In this document: piece after piece, positions 12,978 to 23,925 of the stretch
Position numbering within the stretch: the first letter of the stretch is position 1
Layout of the letters: each line of letters starts with the position of its first letter
Assembly: GCA_029747585.1 (NCBI GenBank)
Contig: JAPEVF010000194.1
Coordinates: 13,238 to 74,132, forward strand
DNA length: 60,895 bases
From: Pleurotus djamor
Lineage: Eukaryota > Basidiomycota > Agaricomycetes > Agaricales > Pleurotaceae
Reading direction: 5' to 3'
Position numbers and translations under genes: made by a program
Notes under the pieces: generated by a model
What the model saw: only the letters and a program-made list of their open reading frames with translations
Told to the model about the DNA's origin: nothing
Database searches by the model: none

Positions 12978-14630
12978 TTACGACCAGAGAAGGAATGACA
13001 GTGCTAACGCTACTAAGCGGTCAGGAAGAGTCCTCTCGGGTAGCATTCCGACATCCTTTCCATACACCAAACTCATGAACCCTTGTACCTCCTCCGACTT
13101 CAAATTTTCATCATTCAGCAACTCCTTCAAAGTCCGTGCGATCTCCTTCGCGATAGTGGACATCTTCGGCTCGAATGCTATATGATATGAGCTGTCGGGT
13201 GAGGTGAACAGCTCGTAGAGGCATGTAACAAGAGCCGGAGTTCCTTGAGATTCGCTGATTACGCCGTGACCTGGATAAAATACCCTGAGGGCGGAAGGTG
13301 CCAGCATCACACTTCGGAGGTGATCAGAGGCAGGTAGGCGGGATAAAGCGCGTATGATGTTAGGAAGCGCAGTTGGACAGCAGCATGTTAGAGCAAGCTG
13401 ACAATCTGAGCCGAATGGCTGGAAAAAATCCACCCATTCTTGGATAGTCGCACTCTGGAATCCGAGTGTAACTGCACATGCGAATTCCTTTGGTTTCAAG
13501 ATCTGGAGGAGTTCGCTGAATGTATCTAGCGGGAAATATGGCTGGTTAATGCCACGCTGATGTTCAAGTGATATCTCGAAGAGGGGATCATCATCTCCGT
13601 CGTGGAATGTCTTAAGGTGGAAAGCGGTACCAATGGAGGTGACAACGCGAGAAGGCTTCGAAGACATGATTGCCCTATTTGAAAGGACGGCACCCAGCAG
13701 CAACTCGACAGTTTGGTCATGGATATCAAAGCACTTGATGGAAACTTCCGCTGTAGGGGGGTACCGGATGTAATGAAGAAGGCGGAGAATTTTAGTATGT
13801 CGCGCATGGATGGACAAGGACTTGAGCTCTGGTAATTCAGCGGGAGGCATTGGACCAATGTCCCAGGGATCGAGTTGGACATTTTTCAACGTCATCGTGT
13901 GGAGATGAGGCATATGGCCTAAAGTGCGGACTAACTCTGGTGAGTTTACCTCCAGAGTCAAGCCATCGGGTGTAGATAGATCGAGATGACCGAGGTTGGG
14001 TAAGCATATGGGGTCCCACCAAATCGCGTGTACGAAGCCTTGTAGCTCCAAGTGGTCTAGCATGGGCATTGACCAGTAGAGGAACTCGAAGGGAACGCAG
14101 GTGACACGATCACCAGTCGTGAGAGCAGCCGTGGTATCGTGAAAGAGTCGGAAGGATTTCAAGATCGGTGCAGTTATTTGGGCGGGGCCGAACAACTGAC
14201 AGAATAAGGTGCTCTCGGAAACGTTTGAGGCGTATATTTCTTCAACCCTTGGCAACATCGGGCCCATCATTAAGGCCCAGATCGCTATGTCTTGCGAAGA
14301 CGGGGATGGGGATGGATCCGTCGGGTCGTAACGCGGATATCTGTAGTACAATCGCAGAGGCTTATCTCGAGCACGATCGATCATCGTCATGGCGAGCTCG
14401 TGCGCGTTCAGATCGATGCAGGTCCAAAGATCAGCATGAGAGATGGCAACATCGCGCCATTCCCTGCAAACACCAGTGATCTGGACCCAACTGAGCGGCA
14501 AGCCTTCTCCCTTGAACTCATTCCAGTCGACATGGTGGGCATCGTTCAGTTGGTAGAAGATATGATACAGTATGTCGGTATTGATTCTAGGGATGTTGCT
14601 TGGGGACGTTTCACTAGGTTCAGTCGCCAT
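12978..14630 (-). CDS. F-box protein with degenerate leucine-rich C-terminus
   Basis: Single-exon 550-residue protein. The N-terminal F-box-like segment reads IPRINTDILYHIFYQL, then LSWVQITGVCREWRDVAIS and HADLWTCIDL, the usual basidiomycete F-box pattern. The rest is a series of Leu-rich segments (LPNLGHLDLSTPDGLTLEV, LPELKSLSIHARHTKILRL) probably forming an LRR-like substrate-recognition region. Predicted role is an SCF adaptor, substrate unknown. It belongs to the large, expanded F-box families of mushrooms. The start is the ATG before ATEPSETSP. No frame breaks. Confidence 0.75.
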   Translation of the reverse strand: MATEPSETSPSNIPRINTDILYHIFYQLNDAHHVDWNEFKGEGLPLSWVQITGVCREWRDVAISHADLWTCIDLNAHELAMTMIDRARDKPLRLYYRYPRYDPTDPSPSPSSQDIAIWALMMGPMLPRVEEIYASNVSESTLFCQLFGPAQITAPILKSFRLFHDTTAALTTGDRVTCVPFEFLYWSMPMLDHLELQGFVHAIWWDPICLPNLGHLDLSTPDGLTLEVNSPELVRTLGHMPHLHTMTLKNVQLDPWDIGPMPPAELPELKSLSIHARHTKILRLLHYIRYPPTAEVSIKCFDIHDQTVELLLGAVLSNRAIMSSKPSRVVTSIGTAFHLKTFHDGDDDPLFEISLEHQRGINQPYFPLDTFSELLQILKPKEFACAVTLGFQSATIQEWVDFFQPFGSDCQLALTCCCPTALPNIIRALSRLPASDHLRSVMLAPSALRVFYPGHGVISESQGTPALVTCLYELFTSPDSSYHIAFEPKMSTIAKEIARTLKELLNDENLKSEEVQGFMSLVYGKDVGMLPERTLPDRLVALALSFLLWS

Positions 14631-15089
14631 CTTGATGGGAGATGAGTACCAGGCAGAGCACGTTCGAAGCTAAAGCTGAATCCAGCTTTTATCAGGCGAC
14701 TGCGCCTGGCACGAGTTCGAGAAGGCAAACCTTACGCATCGTGATCGTCTTCCTGGATGGAAGTGGGATTTCCTTGATCGACTCCGGCAGAAACTTTTTG
14801 AACTTTGTCTGTGGGAACCAGAGGAAAGGAGTTAGAAAGGAGGTCCCTTAGTATCCAGACTCCAGAGGCTCTACAAAGAGACATGAACGGGAGGCATGAT
14901 ATTGAGCGAGTGTCGTAGGGAAATACAGGAGAAGACAGTAATTAAAAGTACACATTTTTCTCTCTAAGTTCTATATCTACGCGGATATTCTATAAAAATC
15001 CAATGAAAAAGAGAGCATTACGGCGTCGTCTACGAAAGAGTGAGCACAAAATATGAACCAAGTCGAAATATCAAGGAAAAGTAGCATGG
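14631..15089. other. Intergenic
   Basis: Between the F-box start and the ferric reductase stop. AT-richer, with several TTTTT/AAAAA runs near 14940-15010 that could serve 3' processing of the reductase. No gene seen. Confidence 0.4.
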
Positions 15090-17577
15090 CTAAGCATATC
15101 CGAAAGACTCTACGTGTAAGGTAATGCTAGGTCCACCATTAATGGGATGGAGGGGGCTGGAGATAGGGATTGAGAGTGCGCTCTTGGTCGCGAGCGCAAT
15201 ACTCTGAGAACCACAAACTAAGACTAGATTAGTCGCCGAGCTCGGTGTCGAAGGAGGTTGGACTAACCAGTTACGACCATCTTCCCTTCGGTATCCTCTG
15301 CCTCACGATGTAACAAAGACTTCAAATCCGGGCGACCAGGTGTGACTTGGATTCCGGGCATGTTGTATACGCTGGGAAGGCCTTTGGCAGTCTTCTCACT
15401 TTGAGGGGTCTCCACGTCTTCGACAGATCCTACTGAGGCCGTATCGTAGTTGAGGACTTCGCAGCCAGTCTCTCCAGTAATGAATGCACGGATGTTCACA
15501 TCGAGGTAAGAGGGAGCGCGTTGAAGACCTTTGTATAAGGCTTCGTAGGCCCAGTTTATGTGAGCTATGAGTAGAAATGATTAGTTTGGTCTGGCAGCAG
15601 CAGATTGTGAGGTCCTACCGATATCACGGATGGCCCATACAAAAATGAGTCTAGAGCATTGAGTCTTTCGCTGGCGGGCCTTTCTGTGAAGAGAAAGGAG
15701 ATCAGGGCGGACACTAGTCAGTTCAGGTAGACTGACTTACTCAATGACCTCTAAAAACACAGGCAGAGTATGTGTAACTCCGGAGCCACCTGAGGAAGAT
15801 ATTCGCATCAAAGCAATCAAGGGAAAAGAGGGGGAATAGTATCGCACCTGCAAGAAGGACAGTGGTATCGAACCGCCGAATGTCAGGGGAAAATCCATAG
15901 GGTCCATCCAAGAACACGCGAATCGAGTCCGTCTTCGCAGCAGCCTCGAGAAGCTTACGAGTAGCGCCTTCTTGAGGACTCACGAGGAAAACCAGCTCCT
16001 TCATCGTCTCCGCCGCTTCTTTCTCGTTCGTGATTTCATCCTCTCCCGCGATCTGTCCCCTGTGCTTCAACCGAGGATCGAAGCTGGCAATGGTAAATGG
16101 ATGGGCCTCGAAGGGGAGGTTCGAAACACTTGGCATGATAAGGTATGCTGATTGTCCAGGTAGCCAGTGGAAATGAAGCGGCCTTCGAAGGGTGAGTCGA
16201 ACCATATCCCCCGCGAGGAGCTCAGCCTTGGCGATCAGAACGTGATCGCCAGACTTCGAGCCGAGATAGGTGTAGTTGAAGACGATCAACCGAATGACGC
16301 GAATCAAACGGTCAAGACCCCAAATGATGAAGCATGCGATGATATAAGGGTCGAAGCTTGTTATGAAGGTCAGAACCAGAGGAGAAAGATAAATGGGGGA
16401 GGTAAGACGAACTGTCTGTATCTGGAGTGGTAGTAGCTGCCGATAAGGAAGGCACTGAGGCAGGAGCGATAAGTATAGAAAACGCAGAAGAAGCGTTCGA
16501 TGATACTCACAGCACCAGGACGAAGTGGACATAGAAGAAGAGTTCGTATTGTCGAGCACGAACAGGGCGTAGTGAAACAATGCAGATGATGGTTAGGCCG
16601 ACGATAGACATAACACCATTCCGCAACCAAACGGTCTCCCACTCATGTTGAGGAATCCTAGGAGTTGCTTCCAGTCAGAACGATAGGCGTAAGGCGAATA
16701 GCTACGATGACAAACCCTTTCACGATCTACGAGATTGTTCAGTCAAATCCAGAGGTGCGTAGAAGCAATCCACAACTTACTCGACCAATGCCATGTACCC
16801 ATGTCAGAGCAAAGGCCACACGAGATGTCATACGATGCATGTAATTCAACTAGACAGGGATGGTGTCAGAAAGCCAGTATGAGAGAAATAGATGGAAAGC
16901 CTCACTTTATCATAGCTGACGCCAGTAACATCTATAGTACCGCCCTTAGCCAAGGTGGAAATGAGGGGGAGAACGACGTACAAGATATTAAGTTGTTCTT
17001 GGTCCCGAGCGCCGTAACGAGAGGAAATTGACTGGTGGCGAGGGTGGCAATGCGGTTGGACCAGTAAAGGTTAGCGAATGTTTGCCCTTCGACACTTGTG
17101 GCTGGAGAAATCAAGTTGGTAGAACGTACGACGCTAACGGTTAGAGGTGAGCTTACTGTTGATAAACGACCAGGTCAATAAGCCAGCGATGTACGTCACG
17201 GTCAAAAGGACTTCGGAGACGTTGAGGGTGTATCCCCATCCAAAATTGACGGTCCAACGAAAGGCGACAACGCGATATGTATTGACGATAGCGATGGGGA
17301 TACGTTTGAGTCCAGCATTGCTTCGACGGGGTGGCACACGACCGCCTTCACCGTCACCACGAGAAGAGATCGACCGTATCGCCAATTTCGCGTAGATAAA
17401 TGAACCAAGCTGGAAAGTTGAGACAAGGGCGAAGAAGACAGCAAGGCACCACCAAAGCTGCCACGGGTATGCTTCGTTGCGCTTTTTGAAGAGAGGGAGG
17501 TCGAACTGATAGTAAGGATCAAGAGTAGGATCCTTATAGCGGACGCGTAGGCCGGAGGAGTTGGAAGTGGGATCCAT
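15090..17577 (-). CDS. Ferric/cupric reductase transmembrane component (FRE family)
   Basis: Plasma-membrane flavocytochrome that moves electrons from NADPH through FAD and heme to extracellular Fe(III) or Cu(II). N-terminal helices (QLWWCLAVFFALVSTFQLGS, LLTVTYIAGLLTW) lead to the heme-binding core LNYMHRMTSRVAFALTWVHG, with His pairs spaced as in the family, and IPQHEWETVWLRNG then RARQYELFFYVHFVLVL. The FAD-binding motif is AHPFTIASFDP, and the nucleotide-binding GSGVTHTLPVF follows an intron. The terminal VCGSQSIALAT supplies the CG motif near the nicotinamide site. The protein ends FGYA. About ten short introns make the model patchy. I chose MDPTSNSSG at 17577; an in-frame ATG at 17664 would add 29 residues. 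Likely induced by low iron, though no regulatory motif is assigned. Confidence 0.87.
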
Positions 17578-18347
17578 GAGGGATAAGTTGGTGGTGAGTC
17601 GCACATTGGAAATGCGCTTTATAGTGGAGAGTTTGGTGCAGCGTGCTATCGTGAAGACCCTCAAGAAGTAAACAACGACAACAAGGAACCCTCGGAGTCG
17701 ACACCTAGCGCGTTACGCCGCTCAATTGCATGATACGCAGGGTCGGAGGGAGAGTCTTGGTATTTCGGATGCCATAAACGGATTGGAACGATCATTGCGC
17801 GTTGAACATTTGAATCAGGGAATGAACGTGCAGGAATCAGAGGTGGCAGGATTGAGAAGATTAGTGGAAGGCTGTTGATAAGATAAAGGACTCTGAATGC
17901 GTGGAGACTTAAAGCGACCCTTGAGCCCAGCATAACGACTTTTGAGGGGATATGGTGCAATCCCACTGCGCATGTGAGAACCGGAGGTATAGGTTTCGTG
18001 TCGATATCCTTGCGAAGTCTCCCGAAAAAACATAAGTAGAAAAAAAGACCAAAGGGTTTGATGAAAAGGACCCTTTGGCAAGAAAGCGGGACCGAGCGCT
18101 AGTTTAGACTCCGTCCCGACGTCGACGTCGAAGATGAATTTGTCATAGCAACTTCACTGCAGGGTCGTGGCTGAAGATAGCGGCTTGACGTTAGAAGGAG
18201 AGATCGCCCGAGGCGCGATTGATCGGATTGGCAGTAATATTAAGGAGAAAATCCTCCCGTCGTCCGAGACGGACAACTTGCATTCAAGCTGTCGACAGGA
18301 ACCTTTTCGTAGATGCATGTACAAGGTCTCGCGGGAGACCCCTTGAA
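17578..18347. other. Intergenic, ferric reductase promoter
   Basis: Upstream of the reductase and downstream of the next F-box-like gene. A minus-strand frame at 17661-17966 has a hydrophobic patch but no recognised motif and no obvious splice into the reductase; I leave it unannotated. Confidence 0.4.
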
Positions 18348-19972
18348 CTAAGAGGGAGACATTTGGGACGTCTGTGGGAATTCCATATGTAGGTTTCCGC
18401 AGAAACTATAGAGAGCTGGTGTGGAGCGAGCAACGGCTTGCATAGCTACGAAAGCATCGTTTGGAACAGGCAAGCTTGGGAGCCGTAGAGGTGGCATGAG
18501 CGTAATGTCATGCAGCGACCACAATAGATAGCGACGTCGGTGCATTTCGAGGGCAAAATGTTCCTAGGTCGGGCCCTTTTAGACATGTATGTTGTGGATG
18601 ATAACCGCCACGAATGTACTCACTGCATCCCAATTACACCCGTCATCTCGTGGCGACAAAAATTTGGAGTACAGAGCTAGCGTATGAAGGCAGGGAAAGG
18701 TTATAGATAAGAGGTCAAAAACCTGACCATCAACCAAGCACAAGCTAAGCTCGAAATGCTTTAACTTCTCAGAGAATCCAGATCTTCGGAAGGCATTGCA
18801 AAGTTCGGAAATGTCGTCGGGCATCATCCAAGGACCGAATAGGTCAAGGGATGTGAGGGAAGGAAATCCGAGGTTCCCATGCCAAAATGGTCTAAAGTGA
18901 CATTGAGAGACGTGCTGTAGGCGGAGCTTCAGTCGACGCAGATTGGGGACGGTAATAAGGGAAAGCGGGCTGGTCGCAACATTTGATGCGATGCTGGGCG
19001 TGAAGGTGAAATCAGTAAGAAGTCTGGCGTGTTGGCGCAAAAGCTGTGCAACATCTTGTCCGAGGACAACATCGTAGGGCAGATGCAAGTCAATAGACGT
19101 CATACGATCGCAGGGTACTAATTTCTGAAGTGAGACCACGACCATAAAGATGGCCACGCGACTCACATAGGTTGTTGAGGAGGAAGCGGAGCTCCGAAGA
19201 GGCTCCTGTTCCCAGATTCAATGAGAGGGAAGTGAGGTTTTCAGACATTGTGTTGACAAAGTTCGCGACATCGATTGCTGAATCAACAGTCCATGAGCCC
19301 GACCACCGCAAGGCCCTTGTGGTGACGATGATTGACAGGTGCTGAACTAGGGAAACTTCAGTGAAGATAGGGAATGCGATGTGCGTCTGATCCACAGGGA
19401 CATGGACAGTGAGGGTGCGAACGCGTCTTGATAAGAGTAGCCATAAGCGAGTTAGCATGGGCAAGAACTCCCTTGCGCTCTTGCCCCGGGGATGCACACG
19501 GAAATAGAGGGAGTGCACGTTGTGCATGAATTTGACGGCCTCGAAAAGGAGTTCATATGTTTTCTTCGCAGTTATAGACGTCAGATCGAAGGCCCTCCGC
19601 CGACGCGCTATCATGACGCGGAAAAACTCTACAGCAAGTCTCTTCCATCGAGAATTCTGCCCAGATTCCAGGGAATCAAGTGCGACTGTGTCGAGCTCAA
19701 GATCCTGGACGCGTCTCGCCACTGTCACATCCCTGGGGAAAAAGATAAGAACTTAGAATGCCCTGCCTAATCACACTGACTCGGACGCACCCTAAACGTT
19801 GAAGCTTCGAAATGGTTTCGTTGTTGAAGTATCGTACAGCCAATTCACGATAATGAGAGTTCAGTCCGACTTCATAGAAGGCATGGTTGATGGTAATGAG
19901 CGTTCGCAATTCTTCGTCTGGGATATAGGACGCTATTTGACTCCAGATTTCGAGGGGAAGCAGAACCGCCAT
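18348..19972 (-). CDS. F-box-like protein
   Basis: Begins MAVLLPLEIWSQIASYIPDE followed by ELRTLITINHAFYEVGL, an F-box-like helix set. Body segments are Leu-rich and strand-forming (LTSLSLNLGTG, VPNLRRLKLRLQHV, FPSLTSLDLFGPW, FPCLHTLALYSKF), consistent with an LRR-like fold. At least three introns: near 19735-19795, 19118-19165 and 18550-18625. The last exon ends PQTSQMSPS. An in-frame ATG at 19999 exists, but a TATA-like element sits only a few bases upstream of it, so the ATG at 19972 is preferred. Function beyond a likely SCF adaptor role is unknown. Confidence 0.62.
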
Positions 19973-20003
19973 GTTGGAGGTGTGGGCCGTTGAGGACATG
20001 TCA

Positions 20004-20011
20004 TATTTATA
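20004..20011 (-). promoter_or_regulatory. TATA-like element of the F-box-like gene
   Basis: Reads TATAAATA on the minus strand, 32 nt before the preferred ATG at 19972 and 5 nt before the alternative ATG at 19999. Confidence 0.4.
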
Positions 20012-20201
20012 TAGTCAAGTCGTCCCTGAACATAGCGCCACCGCAGACGATTCTTTAAGCATGGACACAAGTATGAAGCTGTCCACATGTTTTCATGGAG
20101 GATAAGTGGTGGTCAACGCATTGGAATTGTGTTGGAACATAAAGTTACATGGGCGCTCAAGATACTGAACGTGAGTTTGCGCACGTTTGGCGCGTTTATC
20201 A

Positions 20202-20366
20202 TAGGCTGGAAACCAGCCTCTATTGAGCCTCTATGACGAGAGGATGATAGTCGATCCTCTGAGAATAGATGAGAATAGACGTTTATCACACATTTCATCT
20301 TCGACGTAACTCTGTAGGCTGGAAACCAACCTCTATGTCGAGAGGATGACAGTTGGCAGTCCTCTG
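20202..20366. repeat. Direct repeat of a double stem-loop element
   Basis: Two related copies at 20202-20261 and 20315-20366. Each starts with a small hairpin (GGCTGG-AAA-CCAGCC in copy 1, GGCTGGAAACCAACC in copy 2) and continues to an inverted repeat AGAGGA...TCCTCT whose loop differs between copies. They lie between the F-box-like start and the CE15 stop. Confidence 0.65.
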
Positions 20367-20410
20367 TAGTAATTCTGGGGAATACATTGGTATCGACAAG
20401 TTTCACCGAT

Positions 20411-21662
20411 TCATAACAACTCCGGAACGCTCCAAGTTATCCACTGAGTTGCGTTGAAGTCAAACGTAGCGTCGGTGCGGAAGATATCCGTGTCGCCAGT
20501 ACCTCCGAGTAAAAACTTGTTTATGAACGCGGTGAGTTCTGATTGCTGAGCCGCGGGGAACGAACAATGATTATGTTGCCCAATCTGCGAGAAGCCCATA
20601 TTTTCTTTGACCCCCAAAGCCTCGAAGACGAGTTTCGTAGCTGCCTGGCATCCGAAGGTGCTTATGACACCTAGCCAGTCGAAGTCTGGATTCTCGATTA
20701 CGTAGAGACCTCGAGGTGCAACCATGCCCGCAAGAGAATGATGGTCAATGGGCAAATTGTCAACTCGGTCTACCCAAGCGTCGAAATTGGGCGAGAACCA
20801 CACGTTCTCCTGAACGATTTCGGGTGCAGTTTGTACGACGGTTCCTTGGGATTGCTGGAAGTTGGAGAGTCTCCATGAGGCAGAACCTCCCGATCCCGAC
20901 TCTTGGGGTATAGTGAGAGCAATACGCTCATCAAAGGCTCCAGCCACAACGGCACCTTTGCCATTGCGTGAGCAACCTGTGACGCCGATGTGAGCCAAGT
21001 CGATGTTGGCAGCGGGTGTAATTTCGAGTGCGTCGATGATACGTTGCACACCCCAGGCCCAAGCCATAAGTGCACCAGCGGAGTGATCAGCTCCGAAGAG
21101 TGTGTAGAATTTCCCTATTCCCCTCGAGCTTGCGCTGTCTTGGGCAGCAAGATCGTTGTTGTTGAAAACGATGGTAGCGACACCATTCGGGATTGGAATA
21201 CTGGCGCCCCCGAAAACAATCATGGCCGGGAAGGGACCAGTTCCAGTAGGCGATGAGATGGTGACTTGGAAGGATATGGATTTTCCTTGGTCTGAAACAT
21301 TAATTCTAAGAACTCCCCCAGAGAACGAGGCAGTCAGGCTTTGGGGTTTGGGAGGTAGATCACCCAGTTCGAAACGTTGCAAGAGCTGGCCGATTTCGTC
21401 CCGGCGACAAGCCCAAGCGTCTTTGGTTGAGATGCGATCTCCACCATTTATTGGCTGGAAAGGGTCGGGAAGGGCGACATCGGTGAAGTCGATTGAAGCA
21501 GGGATGATAGAACAAGCTGAAGTGTCGCGAGTGATTGGTTTGATGGCCGTAGCAGTCGCTCTGAAAAGCAAGCAAGTTAGTCGGTGTAGAATGGGAAAGG
21601 TGGTGTCGAACTGACATGGTTGCGAAGCTTGATACTAGAATAAGAAGGGAAGAGGACTTCAT
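20411..21662 (-). CDS. 4-O-methyl-glucuronoyl methylesterase, CE15 (no CBM1)
   Basis: Secreted esterase that splits ester bonds between glucuronic acid of xylan and lignin alcohols. MKSSSLLILVSSFATM is a short signal peptide encoded by exon 1 (to about 21615). An intron of about 54 nt follows, then one long exon. CE15 marks: LPDPFQPINGG, CRRDEIGQLLQRFELGDLPP, the nucleophile motif GVTGCSRNGKGAVVAGAFDE (catalytic Ser), IPQESGSGGSASWRLSNFQQ, IVQENVWFSPNF, NLPIDHHSLAGMVAPRG, and the catalytic His segment GQHNHCSFPAAQ. About 400 residues, family-sized for a catalytic domain alone. Tandem with a second CE15 gene about 675 bp upstream on the same strand, highly similar over the catalytic domain. 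This copy lacks the CBM1 and linker of its neighbour. Confidence 0.93.
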
Positions 21663-22337
21663 TATACTAAATGGGGCCTACGAGGAAAGGGTAGGTCCTG
21701 GCGCAGCCTATACTTATACCTTTGAGCAGGTTGGGTGCTGGCTTTAGTAAACTGACTATGTTTGAGCGTGAAAACATTCTGAATGAGCTGGCCCGAGATC
21801 ATAGCGTGAAACTACCGAGTCACTGGTGTTCTACAAACTTCGTTGTAAGATCCATTAGGTCGAGGCCTTCCCACTGAAGCGATTTCCGAACCGTTCAACA
21901 TCACAGCTAGTCGGAGTACATCGAAGCCTTGAAAGAGTGTTACGTGACTTGCATTGTGGTCTCCTCGTCATGCGCCTCCAAGACCCGAAACCCACGTCTT
22001 CACGAGACCTGGCATCAGAGGCAGAACCATTTTAGCAAGAGCTCTGAGACTCACAACGCTCTGTTCTTCACGACATCGGCCGCCGCGATCGCGAGAATGG
22101 ATTGTGCTTAAAGCTATAGATGGGTTGACCGGACCGCCCGGGAGTGTTCTTGAAGTAGCATGCAGATCTCGGTACTAAAAATATCAGATTCCGAGGAGAA
22201 AACGGTATTGGTGTATCAATGAAGTACTGACCGTTTGGAGAACGCAAGCTCTGACTGGGAGAACATTGTGGCGCAAACTTCAAAAGTCGGAGTACTATTG
22301 CTGAACATGGACACTTGGTACAAACAACCAGCGTACT
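21663..22337. other. Intergenic between the two CE15 genes
   Basis: Holds the promoter of the shorter CE15 gene, with a minus-strand TATA-like TATAAGTA at 21711-21718, about 50 nt before its ATG. No gene seen. Confidence 0.45.
21711..21718 (-). promoter_or_regulatory. TATA-like element of CE15 gene 1
   Basis: TATAAGTA on the minus strand about 50 nt upstream of the ATG at 21662. Confidence 0.4.
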
Positions 22338-23925
22338 TTAAGAAAGAGTAGGGACACTCCAAGGAATCCACTGTGCTTGATTGAAATTGAAATTACCATC
22401 TGTGCGGAAGATGTCCGTGTTTCCGGAGCCGTTGAGCAAGAACTTGTTGATGAATGCGGTCAATTCGGCTTGTTGCCCAGAAGGGAATTGACAGTGGTTG
22501 TGGTTCCCAACTTGGGAGTATCCCATATTGGCGGTGGCGCCCAACGCCTGGAAGATGAGCTTCGTCGCCCGCTGACAACCGTAGGTACTGAGGGCACCCA
22601 ACCACTCCATACTAGTGTTCTCGATGACGAAGAGTCCACGGGGAGCGACCATTCCAGCAAGAGAATGGTGGTCGATGGGCATGCTGTTGACTTGGTTGAC
22701 GAACGAGTTGAAGCTCGGGGAGAACCAGACATTCTCCTGTACGATCTCCGGAGCAGTCTGCACGTTTTGCCCTTGAGTTTGTTGGAAGTTGGACAGACGC
22801 CATGAAGCCGCGCCGCCTGAGCCAGACTCTTGCGGGATGGTTAGAGCGATGCGCTCATCGAAAGCTCCAGCGACGACAGCGCCCTTTCCATTTCGTGAAC
22901 AACCGGTCACTCCGATGCGCTTCAAGTCAATATTGGCGGCAGGGGTGATCTCAAGCGCGTCAATGATACGCTGAACACCCCAAGCCCAAGCCATGAGTGC
23001 GCCTGCAGAGTGGTTTGCTCCGTACAACGTGTAGAATTTCCCTTTGCCACGGGAGCTTCCGTCTTGCTGAGCGGCAATATCATCGTTGTTGAAGGTGATA
23101 GTCGCAACGCCAGCTGGAATTGGAATGCTGGGTCCACCATAAGCTATGATGGCTGGGACAGGTCCACTCCCAGAAACAGAGGAGATGGTAACTTGGAAAG
23201 ATATGGATTTGCCTTGGTCGGAGACGTTGATAGTGAGACGACCACCAGAGAAAGAGGCGGTGACGGATTGTGGTTTGGGTGGCATGGCACCGAGTTCGAA
23301 GCGCTGTAAGAGCTGAGATATTTCGTTACGACGACAGGTCCACTGGTCTTTGGTGGTTATACGAGCTCCGCCACTGATGGGTTGGAAGGGGTCTGGAAGA
23401 GCGGTATTGGAGAAGCTGATGGAAGAAGGGATCGCGGAGCACGATCCACTGTCTGGCGGAGCGGGTGTGCTCGAGGGAAGAGCCGTAGTGGCTGGCGCTG
23501 TGGTACTAGGTGCCGAAGTGGGTGGGAGAGTCGCCCTAGAGAACTGTGAGTCGTGGTTTAATACTCTCAAAAATGGCTTACGGTTGGCTAGTTGGCGCAG
23601 TGGAGCGTAGACACTGGAAGTAGTAGTCATTGATGTGGACGCAGTCAAGGCCCGCGTTGCAAGTGGCTAAGGCGCCATGATTAACAGGAAAAAATCGGTG
23701 ACTTGGGAGGGCTTACTGCTCCCAGTCCAACCTATCCCCTAGTCGCGGTATCATGTCAGAAGCGAATATTATCGAAGCGAGAGAAAGACATACTCCACAT
23801 TGCCCCCATCTAGACATCGTTCAGCATAGTTAAAATGATCAGAAGGGGGCGAACACTCACTCGGCCACAGCGAGTGCGCCAGTCGTCACTTGAAAGACCA
23901 CAGCCAAAAAGGCAAGATACTTCAT
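22338..23925 (-). CDS. CBM1-linker-CE15 glucuronoyl methylesterase
   Basis: Modular secreted esterase. Exon 1 encodes the signal peptide MKYLAFLAVVFQVTTGALAV. Four small exons, read across introns, then give a complete CBM1: EWGQCGGIGWTGS, TTCNAGLDCVHINDYYFQCL, with the four Cys and the aromatic face (W, Y, Y) that bind crystalline cellulose. A Thr/Pro/Ser linker (QPATLPPTSAPSTTAPATT) leads to the CE15 domain: LPDPFQPISGG, GVTGCSRNGKGAVVAGAFDE (catalytic Ser), IPQESGSGGAASWRLSNFQQ, IVQENVWFSPSF, SMPIDHHSLAGMVAPRG and GNHNHCQFPSGQ (His). The final CE15 exon also reads open into the upstream intron, so automated models may miss the CBM1. About 460 residues. It likely targets lignin-glucuronoxylan esters near cellulose. 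Confidence 0.93.

Noticed and set aside
17661..18081. Minus-strand frames just upstream of the ferric reductase with a hydrophobic stretch
   Set aside because: No motif, no clear splice into the reductase, and the reductase already has a plausible start.
22377..23610. Long plus-strand open frames opposite the second CE15 gene
   Set aside because: They mirror the conserved, motif-rich minus-strand enzyme and show no protein features; a GC-rich antisense artefact.
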